DNA of 44,834 nucleotides. It comes from JALZAH01 sp051000755. GTDB taxonomy: Bacteria > Actinomycetota > Acidimicrobiia > Acidimicrobiales > Palsa-688. Each line of letters opens with the position of its first letter. Position 1 is the first letter of the stretch. Where the stretch lies: assembly GCA_051000755.1 (NCBI GenBank), contig JBPCNZ010000063.1:1-44834 (forward strand), given 5' to 3'. The position numbers and the translations under genes were made by a program. Shown piece by piece: positions 14,952 to 23,179 of this stretch. Below the pieces are notes generated by a model. It was given only the letters and a program-made list of their open reading frames with translations. It searched no databases and was not told the DNA's origin.

Positions 14952-15845
14952 CCGCACCTCCAGATCGCCAACACCATGGCAACCGCCCGTTTCGTCGGGC
15001 GCTGCGAGCCCTGCATCCGGCCCTTCGCCGTCGACGACCGCTCCGGCGGCTCCGATCACCGCAGGACCCTCTGCCCCGACTGCTCTTCGATCGTGGTCCT
15101 CTCCCGCATCTACGGAGTCACTACCGAGATGGTGTGCAGCTCCTCGTGCATGGACGCCTCGGGCTCGACCTGCGAGTGCTCCTGCGGGGGAGTCAACCAC
15201 TCCGGTTCCTACCTGGAGACCTCGGCGATGCTCTCCGAGGCCGTCGAGCGGTTCCGGGCCAGCTACGTCCGCCGCCAGGTGGCCGCCACCAAGGCCGCAG
15301 CGACCAGGGCGGCCAACAAGACCGCCAGGCTGGCCATCCAGGCGGCGACCTGGGCGTCCATCCACCCGATCGAAGCCGCCTGGATGGACGCCAACGCGAA
15401 CGCCGTCCCCTTCGCTGCCAGTCTCGCCCGCCAGCTCGCTACCAACGGTTCCCTGACCTATGCCCAGACCGCCGCGGTGGGTCGGGCCATCGAGCGTCAG
15501 GCCGCTGAGGAGCGCCGGAAGACCGAGCGGGCCGCTGAGGCCGCCGTGGCGGTCCCCGCCCCGACGGGCGTGGTGAGCGTCGAGGGCGAGATCGTCGCCG
15601 TCAAGGTCGAGCCCAGCCGGTTCTCCTACTACGGGTCCGAAATCAAGATGCTGGTGAAGGCCGACGGGTACCGGGTATGGGCCGCCAAGCCCGGTGCGCT
15701 GGCCGACGCCGCGGTGGGGGACCGGGTGCGCTTCGTGGCCGAGCTGACCCGCTCCGAGCGTGACGAGAGCTTCGCCTTCGGGAAGCGCCTACGCCAGACC
15801 GAGGTGGTGTCGGTGGCGACGGATCGGACGCGAGAAGCTGGCTGA
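14940..15845 (+). CDS. Cys-rich protein with C-terminal OB-like domain
   Basis: The N-terminal 85 residues contain clustered CxxC and CxC motifs (CEPC, CPDC, CSSSC, CECSC, then GGVNH), probably binding zinc. An Ala/Arg-rich helical middle follows (about residues 90-200). The last 90 residues read EGEIVAVKVEPSRFSYYGSE, KMLVKADGYRVWAAKP, GDRVRFVAELTRS and DESFAFGKRL, a pattern seen in OB-fold-like domains of actinophage and plasmid proteins. A nucleic-acid-binding role in replication or recombination is inferred; no named family was recognised. ATG 14940 is chosen over TTG 14931 from the shared leader. Confidence 0.65.
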   Translation: MATTPHLQIANTMATARFVGRCEPCIRPFAVDDRSGGSDHRRTLCPDCSSIVVLSRIYGVTTEMVCSSSCMDASGSTCECSCGGVNHSGSYLETSAMLSEAVERFRASYVRRQVAATKAAATRAANKTARLAIQAATWASIHPIEAAWMDANANAVPFAASLARQLATNGSLTYAQTAAVGRAIERQAAEERRKTERAAEAAVAVPAPTGVVSVEGEIVAVKVEPSRFSYYGSEIKMLVKADGYRVWAAKPGALADAAVGDRVRFVAELTRSERDESFAFGKRLRQTEVVSVATDRTREAG

Positions 15846-16043
15846 GTGGCCAGGTGGCCCTCCGACACCGGGGTCGACTGGGACAAGAAGGAGCCGGAGC
15901 AGGGGAACATTCGTGATGTCTACGCCGACCGGCCGAGGTTAAGGTCGAGTTGGGCCAGCGCGAACTCACTGATACTGCACGCTTCTCTCACAACGAGAAG
16001 GGCGAGAGGCGCGCTGACTCCGGTCGGCAACGTGCGGCCGTGA
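15846..16043 (+). pseudogene. Possible truncated element gene fragment
   Basis: A GTG immediately after the stop of the preceding gene opens 65 codons; the first 30 or so (MARWPSDTGVDWDKKEPEQG) look like protein. The rest runs antisense into the Abi_C gene. It may be the 5' stub of a phage-like gene cut by a junction near 15935. Weak evidence. Confidence 0.2.
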
Positions 16044-16744
16044 CCGGCACCTTGGAGCCCGCGGAGACGATTGGTCTGCTCAGCAATCGTCCATGCAGCC
16101 CCGAGGACCTTTCTGATCGCGTCCTCCCCCGGTGTCCCGGCAGCCACCTGCTGGGGCAGAATCCCGAGTCGATCCCGGACTAGGTGCCACAGGTGGCCGT
16201 AATCCTCACGTCCAGTTAGCGGCATCCCGAGTTCTTCGGCTACGAACTTGGCGACCGCCTCCAGGAGGTCCTTGGCGCTGCCGAGCAACACGCCGGGGTC
16301 TTCTGTACCACGCCGGAGCCGTTCGACCTGCTCGTCCAAGGCGCGCCGACCGCCGGTTGTGAGGTCGATCCCCGCTGTTGTCGTGAGATTGCCGTCCGAG
16401 CTGAGGGTCCAGCCGATCTTGGCGAACGCTCGACGGGCCCTCTCAACGGTCTCTAGCCTGTAGTCGTCGTGGCCGGGATCGAAGCAGCCACGTTGGCGCG
16501 TCTCGATCAGCAGGCCCTCTACTAGCTCCCTGCTTCGGGCCGGGCGGCGCATGGCGGCTCGCAAGCCCTTTTCGACGCGTGTCTCCTTGTTTGGAGTGCC
16601 CGTGGCGGCATCGTAGGGAGCGGCGTCCCCGTATCCAGTGCGGGTGAATATTGCGCTGATCCTGGCGTGGGTGGGCCCAGCGCCACCGTAGAAGAACTGG
16701 CGGAGGGCTGCGATCAGCTCCTCGTTCACGCTCAGCTCGGCCAC
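15920..16744 (-). CDS. Abi_C (abortive infection C-terminal) domain protein
   Basis: Putative phage-defence protein. The N-terminal half (residues 1-130) is not recognised beyond helical segments. The C-terminal half fits the Abi_C pattern: DPGVLLGSAKDLLEAVAKFV, DYGHLWHLVRDRLGI, then TNRLRGLQGAGHGR with the invariant RxxxGxGHG-like turn, and a final REACSISEFAL helix. It begins 39 bp downstream of hsdR in the same orientation and is presumably the last gene of the restriction operon. A back-up abortive-infection role when restriction fails is inferred. Confidence 0.78.
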   Translation of the reverse strand: MAELSVNEELIAALRQFFYGGAGPTHARISAIFTRTGYGDAAPYDAATGTPNKETRVEKGLRAAMRRPARSRELVEGLLIETRQRGCFDPGHDDYRLETVERARRAFAKIGWTLSSDGNLTTTAGIDLTTGGRRALDEQVERLRRGTEDPGVLLGSAKDLLEAVAKFVAEELGMPLTGREDYGHLWHLVRDRLGILPQQVAAGTPGEDAIRKVLGAAWTIAEQTNRLRGLQGAGHGRTLPTGVSAPLALLVVREACSISEFALAQLDLNLGRSA

Positions 16745-16783
16745 ACGGTCACCTCCTTTTCGCGTCTCCGGGCCGCGTAAGTC

Positions 16784-19700
16784 TCAATAGTGCTCAGCGA
16801 TGTAGGCATAGGCCCGATCGAAGATGATCCCTTGTGGCGGTAGCGCGTTGTTCTTGAGCACCAGGCGGAGCTGGCGGCGCACCTCGCGGTCGCCCGGCTG
16901 GCTCGTCTGCCAGCCGGTGCCCCGCACCGGGCGGACGATGCCGTCGATTTGCTCGACGACGTTCTCGATGATGACCGGGGTGTCAGGCGGGGCGTACTCT
17001 TCGAGTATCTGGGTGAGCGCCCCGCGGTCGGGGTCCACGACGGCGATCTCGTCCAGGCGCCCCTCCTCGTCGGCCTTCTCGGCCACCACCAGCTCTCGGG
17101 CCACATCCAGGAGCTGCTTCAGGAACTCCACGCTGGCCGCGGCCGAGTCGATCTTGGACCGGCGCAGGGCCTCCAGGCGCTCCGATAGCGATCTCCACAC
17201 CGGATGGTCGGGGTTGCCGGCCAGCTTGGCTGCCAGTCGCGTCTCCAGCCGGTCGATCACGTCCTCGACGGTCGGAGGCTCGGTCGGCTCGGGCTCGTCC
17301 GGCGGCCACAGCTCCATCTGGCGCAGCGCCTCGAAGACCTCGGCGTCCACGGCCACCGTCTCCAGGCCGGAGGCGTCCACGGTGACATCGGAGAGATGCT
17401 CGTGGATCAGCTCCGCGGTCTTGGCCCCGAGGCGCTGCCAGATCAGCCGGTCGGCAGCGTCGGTGGGGGCGACGGAGCGGTAGATGCGGGCCAGCCACTT
17501 GTAGTCGGCCTCATGGGCACGAAGGGCCGTGTCGGGCCAGAGGAACTCGAACAGTCCCTGGGCGTAGAGGAACTCCGCCGCGAAGGCGTCCCGGTCACCC
17601 TGGTCGGCCAGGCGCTCCTGGGCGGCGTAGAGCTGCTCGAATCCTGAGGCCATCCGGTCCACGCCATCGAATCGGGCCAGGCAGGTGACGATCCAGGTGC
17701 CGAGCAGGTCGACCAGCTCGTCGACGGCGGCCGGCAGCGGCTTGCGCCTGTCGGCGGAGGACACGGCCACCGCCTTGGCCAGCTCGGCCCCCATCCCGAC
17801 GTAGTCCACCACTAGGCCGTGTAGCTTCTCCTGCCCGGTGGCCGGGTTGGTCCAGCGCCGGTTGGTTCGACACACCGCCTGGAAGAGGGTGTGGGCCTTG
17901 AGCGGCCTGTCCAGGTACATGACCCCTTCGATGGGGGCGTCGAAACCGGTGAGCAACTTGGCGGTCACGATCAGCAGGCGCAGCGGGTCATCCGGGTCCT
18001 TGAAGCGGTCCTTGACCCGGTTCTCGGCCTCCCGATCCCGGTCCCAGGCCGACCACTCAGGCGGGTCTTCCTTGGCGGTGGTCATCACCACCGTCGCCTC
18101 TTCTCCTTCCTCCAGCAAGCCGGTGATCGCCTGGTGGTAGAGGGCACAGCACTCCCGGTCGTAGACCACTACCTGGCCCTTCAGCCCGAGCGGCTTCACC
18201 TTGGCCCGGTAGTGAGCCACGATGTCGGAACACACCGCCGCCACCCGGGCCCGCGCCTTCATGATCTGGCCGACCCGGGACGCCCGCCGGGCGAGCATCC
18301 CCGCCTCGGATTCGTCCAGGCCCTCGGCGTCGGCCAGCTCGGCGAACGCCTGGTCGAGTGCGCCAGCGTCGATATGGAAGTCGACCAGGCGGGTCTCGAC
18401 GTGGATCGGCAGCGTCGCCCCGTCAGAGATGGACCTTTCTACCGAGTAGTGGTTGAGCACCCCCTCGGGGTCGTCGGAGTCGCCGAAGGTCGCCCAGGTG
18501 TTGTGATCGGCCGTGGAGATCGGCGTGCCGGTCAGCCCGATGAAGCGGGCGTTGGGCAGCGCATCGCGCATGTCGTCAGCGAGACGGCCCTCCTGCGTGC
18601 GGTGCGCCTCGTCTACCAGGACGACGATGTTGCCCCGGTCGTTGAGCAGCCCGGCGCCCTCGAATCGGAAGATGGTGGTGACGATGACCCCCCGGGCGTC
18701 GTCGGCGCGAAGGAGCCGGCGCAGCTCCTCTTTGGTCTCGGGCACCTTCATCTGGGGGATGCCCACCGAGGCGAACTCGGAGCGGGTCTGCTCGATCAGC
18801 TCAAGGCGGTCCAGCACCACCAGGATCGTCGGGGCGTCCAGGTCGCTCTGCTGGCGGAGCTTCGCCGAGGCGAAGGCCATGACCATCGTCTTGCCCGAGC
18901 CCTGGTGGTGCCACACCAGGCCATTGCGGCGCCTGGGGTCCCGGACCCGGGCGACGATGGCGTCCACTGCCTCCACCTGGGGGTAGCGGGGGATCACCTT
19001 CACCTCGACCCCGCCGCCCGTCGAGGAGCGCCGGGAGAACAGGGTGAAGGTCCGCAGCACCTCCAGGACCATCGTTGGGGCCAGCAGCAGCTCGACGGAC
19101 CTGAGCACCGCCGCCAGGCCGGGCAGGAGGGGGGCCTCGGTGGTCCGGCCCCACGGCAGCCACATCTCGGCGGGCTGGCGGACAGCCCCGTAGCGGAAGT
19201 CCCTGCCCTCGGTGGCGAAGCTGAGCACGTTGGGCACGAAGAACCCCGGGGTGCGAACCTCGTAGCCATTGTGGATGTCGTTCGCCGCGTTGAGCCACGA
19301 GGTGGTGCCGCTGACGGGGGTCTTGGTCTCGCCGACGACTACCGGGAAGCCGTTCACCCACAGCACCACGTCGTAGCGGCGCTCCTCAGTCCCGGGCCGG
19401 TAGGTCACCTCGGTCGAGACCACCAGATGGTTGGCCTGTGGGTCCTCGAAGTCGATCAGGCGGACCGGCAGGTATTCGTCGGTGCCCAGGAACCGCATGG
19501 TCTTGCGCCCGCACAGCCAGGCCACCATCTCCTCGTTGGTGGCCACCAGCCCGTCGTTGCCCACCGCCAGCAGCACCGCCCGCAGGCGGGTCAGCACATC
19601 CTGGGCCCGCTCTGGGCGTTCGGCGATCACCGGGTTCAGCCGAACCAACACGGCGGTGACCTCCGGCTCGACCATCACGTCATCGAGCTGGCGGCCCAGG

Positions 19701-19795
19701 CTTCCACCGGAGGCGAACCGCCACCCGAGGGTCTTCAGGCGGTCCACCAACGCCGCCTGCACCGCCGTCTCCTTGATCTCTCCGCCCCCGGCCAT
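16784..19795 (-). CDS. hsdR: Type I restriction enzyme R subunit HsdR
   Basis: ATP-dependent translocase/nuclease subunit of a type I restriction-modification complex. The N-terminal PD-ExK nuclease is seen as RRYDVVLWVNGFPVVVGETK, with Gly-Glu-Thr-Lys where most have ECK. Then superfamily 2 helicase motifs: HHQGSGKTMVM (Walker A), VDEAHRTQ (DEAH box), LTGTPIS (motif III), VTAKLLTGFD and QAVCRTNR (motif VI). 1003 residues is normal. The start lies 3 bp after hsdS. No frameshift or missing motif was noticed, so the subunit is probably active. Confidence 0.96.
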   Translation of the reverse strand: MAGGGEIKETAVQAALVDRLKTLGWRFASGGSLGRQLDDVMVEPEVTAVLVRLNPVIAERPERAQDVLTRLRAVLLAVGNDGLVATNEEMVAWLCGRKTMRFLGTDEYLPVRLIDFEDPQANHLVVSTEVTYRPGTEERRYDVVLWVNGFPVVVGETKTPVSGTTSWLNAANDIHNGYEVRTPGFFVPNVLSFATEGRDFRYGAVRQPAEMWLPWGRTTEAPLLPGLAAVLRSVELLLAPTMVLEVLRTFTLFSRRSSTGGGVEVKVIPRYPQVEAVDAIVARVRDPRRRNGLVWHHQGSGKTMVMAFASAKLRQQSDLDAPTILVVLDRLELIEQTRSEFASVGIPQMKVPETKEELRRLLRADDARGVIVTTIFRFEGAGLLNDRGNIVVLVDEAHRTQEGRLADDMRDALPNARFIGLTGTPISTADHNTWATFGDSDDPEGVLNHYSVERSISDGATLPIHVETRLVDFHIDAGALDQAFAELADAEGLDESEAGMLARRASRVGQIMKARARVAAVCSDIVAHYRAKVKPLGLKGQVVVYDRECCALYHQAITGLLEEGEEATVVMTTAKEDPPEWSAWDRDREAENRVKDRFKDPDDPLRLLIVTAKLLTGFDAPIEGVMYLDRPLKAHTLFQAVCRTNRRWTNPATGQEKLHGLVVDYVGMGAELAKAVAVSSADRRKPLPAAVDELVDLLGTWIVTCLARFDGVDRMASGFEQLYAAQERLADQGDRDAFAAEFLYAQGLFEFLWPDTALRAHEADYKWLARIYRSVAPTDAADRLIWQRLGAKTAELIHEHLSDVTVDASGLETVAVDAEVFEALRQMELWPPDEPEPTEPPTVEDVIDRLETRLAAKLAGNPDHPVWRSLSERLEALRRSKIDSAAASVEFLKQLLDVARELVVAEKADEEGRLDEIAVVDPDRGALTQILEEYAPPDTPVIIENVVEQIDGIVRPVRGTGWQTSQPGDREVRRQLRLVLKNNALPPQGIIFDRAYAYIAEHY

Positions 19796-19798
19796 AGC

Positions 19799-21016
19799 TC
19801 AGGCGCTCAGCAGCTCGTCGTATGAGGCCGGGATGGCGTGGTCGCCCGATAGGAGATCGTCGAGGAGAGCGGAACGAAGTTGTCGCAGCGCACCACTCTC
19901 CTGTTTCGCCCCGCGACTTAGGGTCCGTGCCGCCATGTGCAAGTCAACGATCTCCTGCTGCTCGGACCTCTTCAGAGCCGGCACAGGAAAGCGGCGGATC
20001 GTGTTGACGTTGATTGACGCCAAGTTGGTTGTCTGTGAGCCGTTCTCCTCGAACCAGCGCTGTCCGGCTCGACTATTGGTGAGGATCGCCACGTAGTAAG
20101 GGTCGAAGCGCTCATCGCGAAGTCGAGCCCGGAAGACGTGGTTCTGGTGAATGCACGTCCGCAACTGCCCCTCCCAGATCCAACCACGCCCGAGCTTGTC
20201 CCGATCGCCACCCTCGTTCAGGAGCACATCTCCCCTCTGTAGCTGAAGCTCCTGAGCCTTCGCTGGAGTCACACCGAGTTCCGTCATATCGGTCAGGTCG
20301 AGGAAGCCCCGTTGCACATTCGCAACTCGGAGGTAGGGCAGCCGTACAAGACCAGGTTCCGACTGGCGCTTGGAATCCTTCGTAATCCCGCCCTTTACTT
20401 CGGCAATCTCGCCCAGCTCCACTGGTACCGACTCGGCGAACCTCTCTTCCAAGCTGTCCTGGCAAGCCTGATTGAAGCTCTGGGCTGCATGGTCGCTTAT
20501 CGCCGCCGCCTCGATCGCCTCGTCGACCGCTGCGATCAGATCGACGATCCGGCGCTGCTCGTCGCGCGGGGGGAGGAGGATGGGCACCTGCCGCACCTCG
20601 GAGCGGGATATCTCCTTGAACGTGCTGCCACCCGCTCTCCGGATGAACTCGGCCCGGTTCGCCTGGGCCCAGTACATGAGGAAGCGTGGCAGGACAGCTT
20701 CGCTTGGCACGAGGGACTGGAACCCCTGATTGGTAGCAAGAGGACATCCTGCTATTGCGAGGGCGCCGATGGTGGCGCGGGAGGTGAGGAGCACCGTGTC
20801 CAGCGGGAGTAAGGTCGCGCCGCTCTTTTCGAGACCGGCCTTGGTGATTTGTCGATCGCTATGACAGACGGCCTTGCCGTTAGCCGCAACGACCTCGGCG
20901 GGTGTGAGCCAGACAATGTCACCGCCCCAATAGTCCGACACCGAGGTACGAGGGGTCCCGCCGCCCACGACGGTCGCAACCTCTCCGAGGCGGACTTCCC
21001 GCCACCCCTCACGCAT
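19799..21016 (-). CDS. hsdS: Type I restriction-modification specificity subunit HsdS
   Basis: DNA-recognition subunit, 405 residues with two target-recognition domains. TRD1 begins WREVRLGEVATVVGGGTPRT and ends LLPPRDEQRRIVDLIAAVD, with the conserved coiled spacer. TRD2 begins VELGEIAEVKGGITKDSKR and ends FPVPALKRSEQQEIVDLHMA. Each TRD should read one half of a bipartite site; the site cannot be predicted here. The start overlaps the hsdM 3' end by 8 bp, as usual for coupled subunits. Its lower-GC, more irregular codon use than the neighbouring hsdM and hsdR is common in exchangeable hsdS genes. Confidence 0.95.
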   Translation of the reverse strand: MREGWREVRLGEVATVVGGGTPRTSVSDYWGGDIVWLTPAEVVAANGKAVCHSDRQITKAGLEKSGATLLPLDTVLLTSRATIGALAIAGCPLATNQGFQSLVPSEAVLPRFLMYWAQANRAEFIRRAGGSTFKEISRSEVRQVPILLPPRDEQRRIVDLIAAVDEAIEAAAISDHAAQSFNQACQDSLEERFAESVPVELGEIAEVKGGITKDSKRQSEPGLVRLPYLRVANVQRGFLDLTDMTELGVTPAKAQELQLQRGDVLLNEGGDRDKLGRGWIWEGQLRTCIHQNHVFRARLRDERFDPYYVAILTNSRAGQRWFEENGSQTTNLASINVNTIRRFPVPALKRSEQQEIVDLHMAARTLSRGAKQESGALRQLRSALLDDLLSGDHAIPASYDELLSA

Positions 21017-22874
21017 ACCCTGCCGCCTTCAGTCGCTCGTCGAGTGCCGCCTCTGCCGCTCGCAGCCGGGCCTGAGCGTCCCGAAGCTCCGCAAGAGCGG
21101 TCGGCACGTCGATGACCTCCTCGGCGGCCGTCTTCAGGTAGCGACCGATGTTGAGGTCCCAGCCGTTCTCTTTGATCTCGGCGTGCTCGACGAGACGGGC
21201 CGGGACCTGGCCGTCAGCGGCGGCCGAGCGGTAGGCGGCGAGGATGGCGTCGATGTCGGCGGGGCCGAGGGCGTTCTGGTTACGGCCCTTGGTGAAGGCC
21301 GCCGAGCCGTCGACAAACAGCACCGCTCCCTTGCGCTCGTGGGCCTTGGTCGCCCGGAAGATGAGCAGGCAGGCCGGGATGGCGGCGCCATAGAACAAAT
21401 TGGGAGCCAGACCGATCACGGCTTCGAGCTGGTCCTGGACGATCAATGCGGTGCGGATGGCGGCCTCGGCGCCGCCCCGGAACAGCACCCCGTGGGGCAT
21501 GACGACCCCGACCCGGCCGGTGCCAGGTCGCATGGAGGCGATCATGTGCTGCACCCAAGCTAGATCGGCGTAGCCCCTTGGAGGCACCCCCGTTTCGCTC
21601 CTGCCCCACGGGTCGGAGGCCCACGTCTCGGCCCCCCAGTTCTTGAGAGAGAAGGGCGGGTTGGCGATCACCACGTCGAAGCGCTCCAGGCGACCCCGAC
21701 GGTCACGGAACTTGGGGTCGCGCAGGGTGTCGCCCCGGAGGACCTTGGCATCCTCGATGTCGTGGAGGTACAGGTTCATGCGGGCGATGGCGGCGGTGGT
21801 GAGGTTGACCTCCTGGCCGTACAGGCGCATCTGGCGCGGGCTCCCCCCGGCCTCGATGACCTCGTTGACCGCCTCGACCAGCATCCCGCCCGACCCGCAG
21901 GCCGGGTCGTAGACCGCATCGGTCGGCTGCGGGTCGAGGATTCGAGTGAGGAGCCGGACCACGCCCCGGGGGGTGAAGAACTCCCCGGCCTTGGCGCCCG
22001 AGGAGTCGGCGAACTGCTTGAGCAGGTACTCGTAGGCGGCCCCCAAGATGTCGTTGCCGACCCTGGAAGGGGACAGGTCGAGCGAGCCGAACGCTTCGAT
22101 GAGAGCGAGCAGGGCGGTCTCGGGCAGCTTGTCTTTGTTGGCCCAGGCCACGTCGCCGAAGATGCCGGCCAGGGTGTCGGGGTTGGCCTGCTCAATGCGC
22201 TGCAAGATGCGTTGGAGCCCAACCCCGACGTTCTCGGGGATGCGCCGCAGGTCGCCCCAGCCACAACCGGCCGGCACCACGAAGCGGTGGTAGTCGGCCT
22301 CCACCTCGTCGCTGAGCTGGCCGCCGAAGTCGGCCAGAGCCTGCTCGTGCTCCTCGTCCCAGGTGTCGGAGACCCGCCTGAAGAACAGCAGCGGGAAGAT
22401 GTACGCCTTGAAGTCCGCCGCGTCGACCGGACCGCGCAGGGCATTGGCGGCCGCCCACAGCCGGCTCTCCAACTCCTGTTGGCTGAGACCGGCGGACGGC
22501 GCCGGCGCTGCCCCGACTGGTGGGGTAGCGACCTTGGCTACTGGCGAAGGCGTGCTCTCCGCCGAGCCAGCTTCCCGAGCCGGCGCAGGGCCCACCTTCT
22601 TGTCGAGATACCCACGGCCGGGCTCGGTGATGGCCAGCGATCCTCCCCGTCCACGCCCGGCCAGCACGTAGCCGACGCCGAGCAGGGCCTCCTTAAGCTC
22701 CTCGTAGGCGTCAGGGTCGAGGCCCAACTTGGCGCGCAGCCGCCCGTTGCCGACCGTCGAGCCGTCCGAGGGCAGTGCCAGCAGCACCCTGGTGACGAAC
22801 TCGCCCTCAAGCACCACACGCCGCCCGTGACGACGCTGGCCCGTGAGCAGGCCGTTCTCGTGACGCCCAGCCAC
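21009..22874 (-). CDS. hsdM: Type I N6-adenine DNA methyltransferase HsdM with N-terminal winged-helix domain
   Basis: Methylates adenines in the HsdS-selected site and guards host DNA. The first 85 residues form a winged-helix-like region (VGNGRLRAKLGLDPDAYEEL, GRGRGGSLAI), then a Pro/Ala linker. The HsdM N-terminal helical domain (LWAAANALRGPVDAADFKAY) and the catalytic domain with YDPACGSGGMLV (SAM motif I) and VIANPPFSLKNW (NPPF motif IV) follow. 621 residues. The start at 22874 overlaps the HTH gene by 68 bp; GTG at 22817 or 22814 would reduce this and is a good alternative. Confidence 0.95.
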   Translation of the reverse strand: MAGRHENGLLTGQRRHGRRVVLEGEFVTRVLLALPSDGSTVGNGRLRAKLGLDPDAYEELKEALLGVGYVLAGRGRGGSLAITEPGRGYLDKKVGPAPAREAGSAESTPSPVAKVATPPVGAAPAPSAGLSQQELESRLWAAANALRGPVDAADFKAYIFPLLFFRRVSDTWDEEHEQALADFGGQLSDEVEADYHRFVVPAGCGWGDLRRIPENVGVGLQRILQRIEQANPDTLAGIFGDVAWANKDKLPETALLALIEAFGSLDLSPSRVGNDILGAAYEYLLKQFADSSGAKAGEFFTPRGVVRLLTRILDPQPTDAVYDPACGSGGMLVEAVNEVIEAGGSPRQMRLYGQEVNLTTAAIARMNLYLHDIEDAKVLRGDTLRDPKFRDRRGRLERFDVVIANPPFSLKNWGAETWASDPWGRSETGVPPRGYADLAWVQHMIASMRPGTGRVGVVMPHGVLFRGGAEAAIRTALIVQDQLEAVIGLAPNLFYGAAIPACLLIFRATKAHERKGAVLFVDGSAAFTKGRNQNALGPADIDAILAAYRSAAADGQVPARLVEHAEIKENGWDLNIGRYLKTAAEEVIDVPTALAELRDAQARLRAAEAALDERLKAAGYA

Positions 22875-23028
22875 TGACCGCCCCCCAGTCCCACACCACC
22901 GAGCGCCCTACCTCGCCGAGCGGCTCGGGGAACCCGGGACGGGCGCGCCACTGGCGGACCGTCTCCCTGCTCACCCCAAGGCGCCGGCCGATCTCCGCCC
23001 CGCTCACCAGCTCGGTTATCGGCTCCAT
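22807..23028 (-). CDS. Small helix-turn-helix regulator at head of the hsd operon
   Basis: 73 residues from ATG 23028; an ATG at 23046 is possible but lies within the palindrome. The sequence AEIGRRLGVSRETVRQWRAR is a clear helix-turn-helix, followed by FPEPLGEVGRSVVWDWGAV, the AlpA/MerR-like wing seen in small phage and plasmid regulators. The first gene of the operon overlaps hsdM. With a perfect palindrome 9-28 nt upstream, a controller role delaying or balancing restriction against methylation is a reasonable inference. Confidence 0.8.
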   Translation of the reverse strand: MEPITELVSGAEIGRRLGVSRETVRQWRARPGFPEPLGEVGRSVVWDWGAVSGWASRERPAHGPASSRAACGA

Positions 23029-23036
23029 GGCCCGCC

Positions 23037-23056
23037 AGCCTGACATACGTCAGGCT
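23037..23056. promoter_or_regulatory. Perfect palindrome upstream of the HTH-hsd operon
   Basis: Arms AGCCTGAC and GTCAGGCT (8 bp, no mismatch) around a 4-bp centre ATAC. It sits 9-28 nt before the HTH start codon, a typical autoregulatory operator position. Confidence 0.65.
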
Positions 23057-23179
23057 CGGCGCCAAGCACTGTCTGTCCCAGACCGGACACGAGGGGGGAG
23101 GGATGGCAGGGAGGCGTCCGGGCAGGCGCCCCCGGCAGCTATGCCCCCGGCTCGGACAGGCGCCAGACCTGCTTCCCAG

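Noticed and set aside
17891..19825. 644-codon open frame on the plus strand opposite hsdR
   Set aside because: It is the antisense shadow of a GC-rich gene with clear helicase motifs; its sequence is His/Gly/Gln-rich with no recognisable domain.
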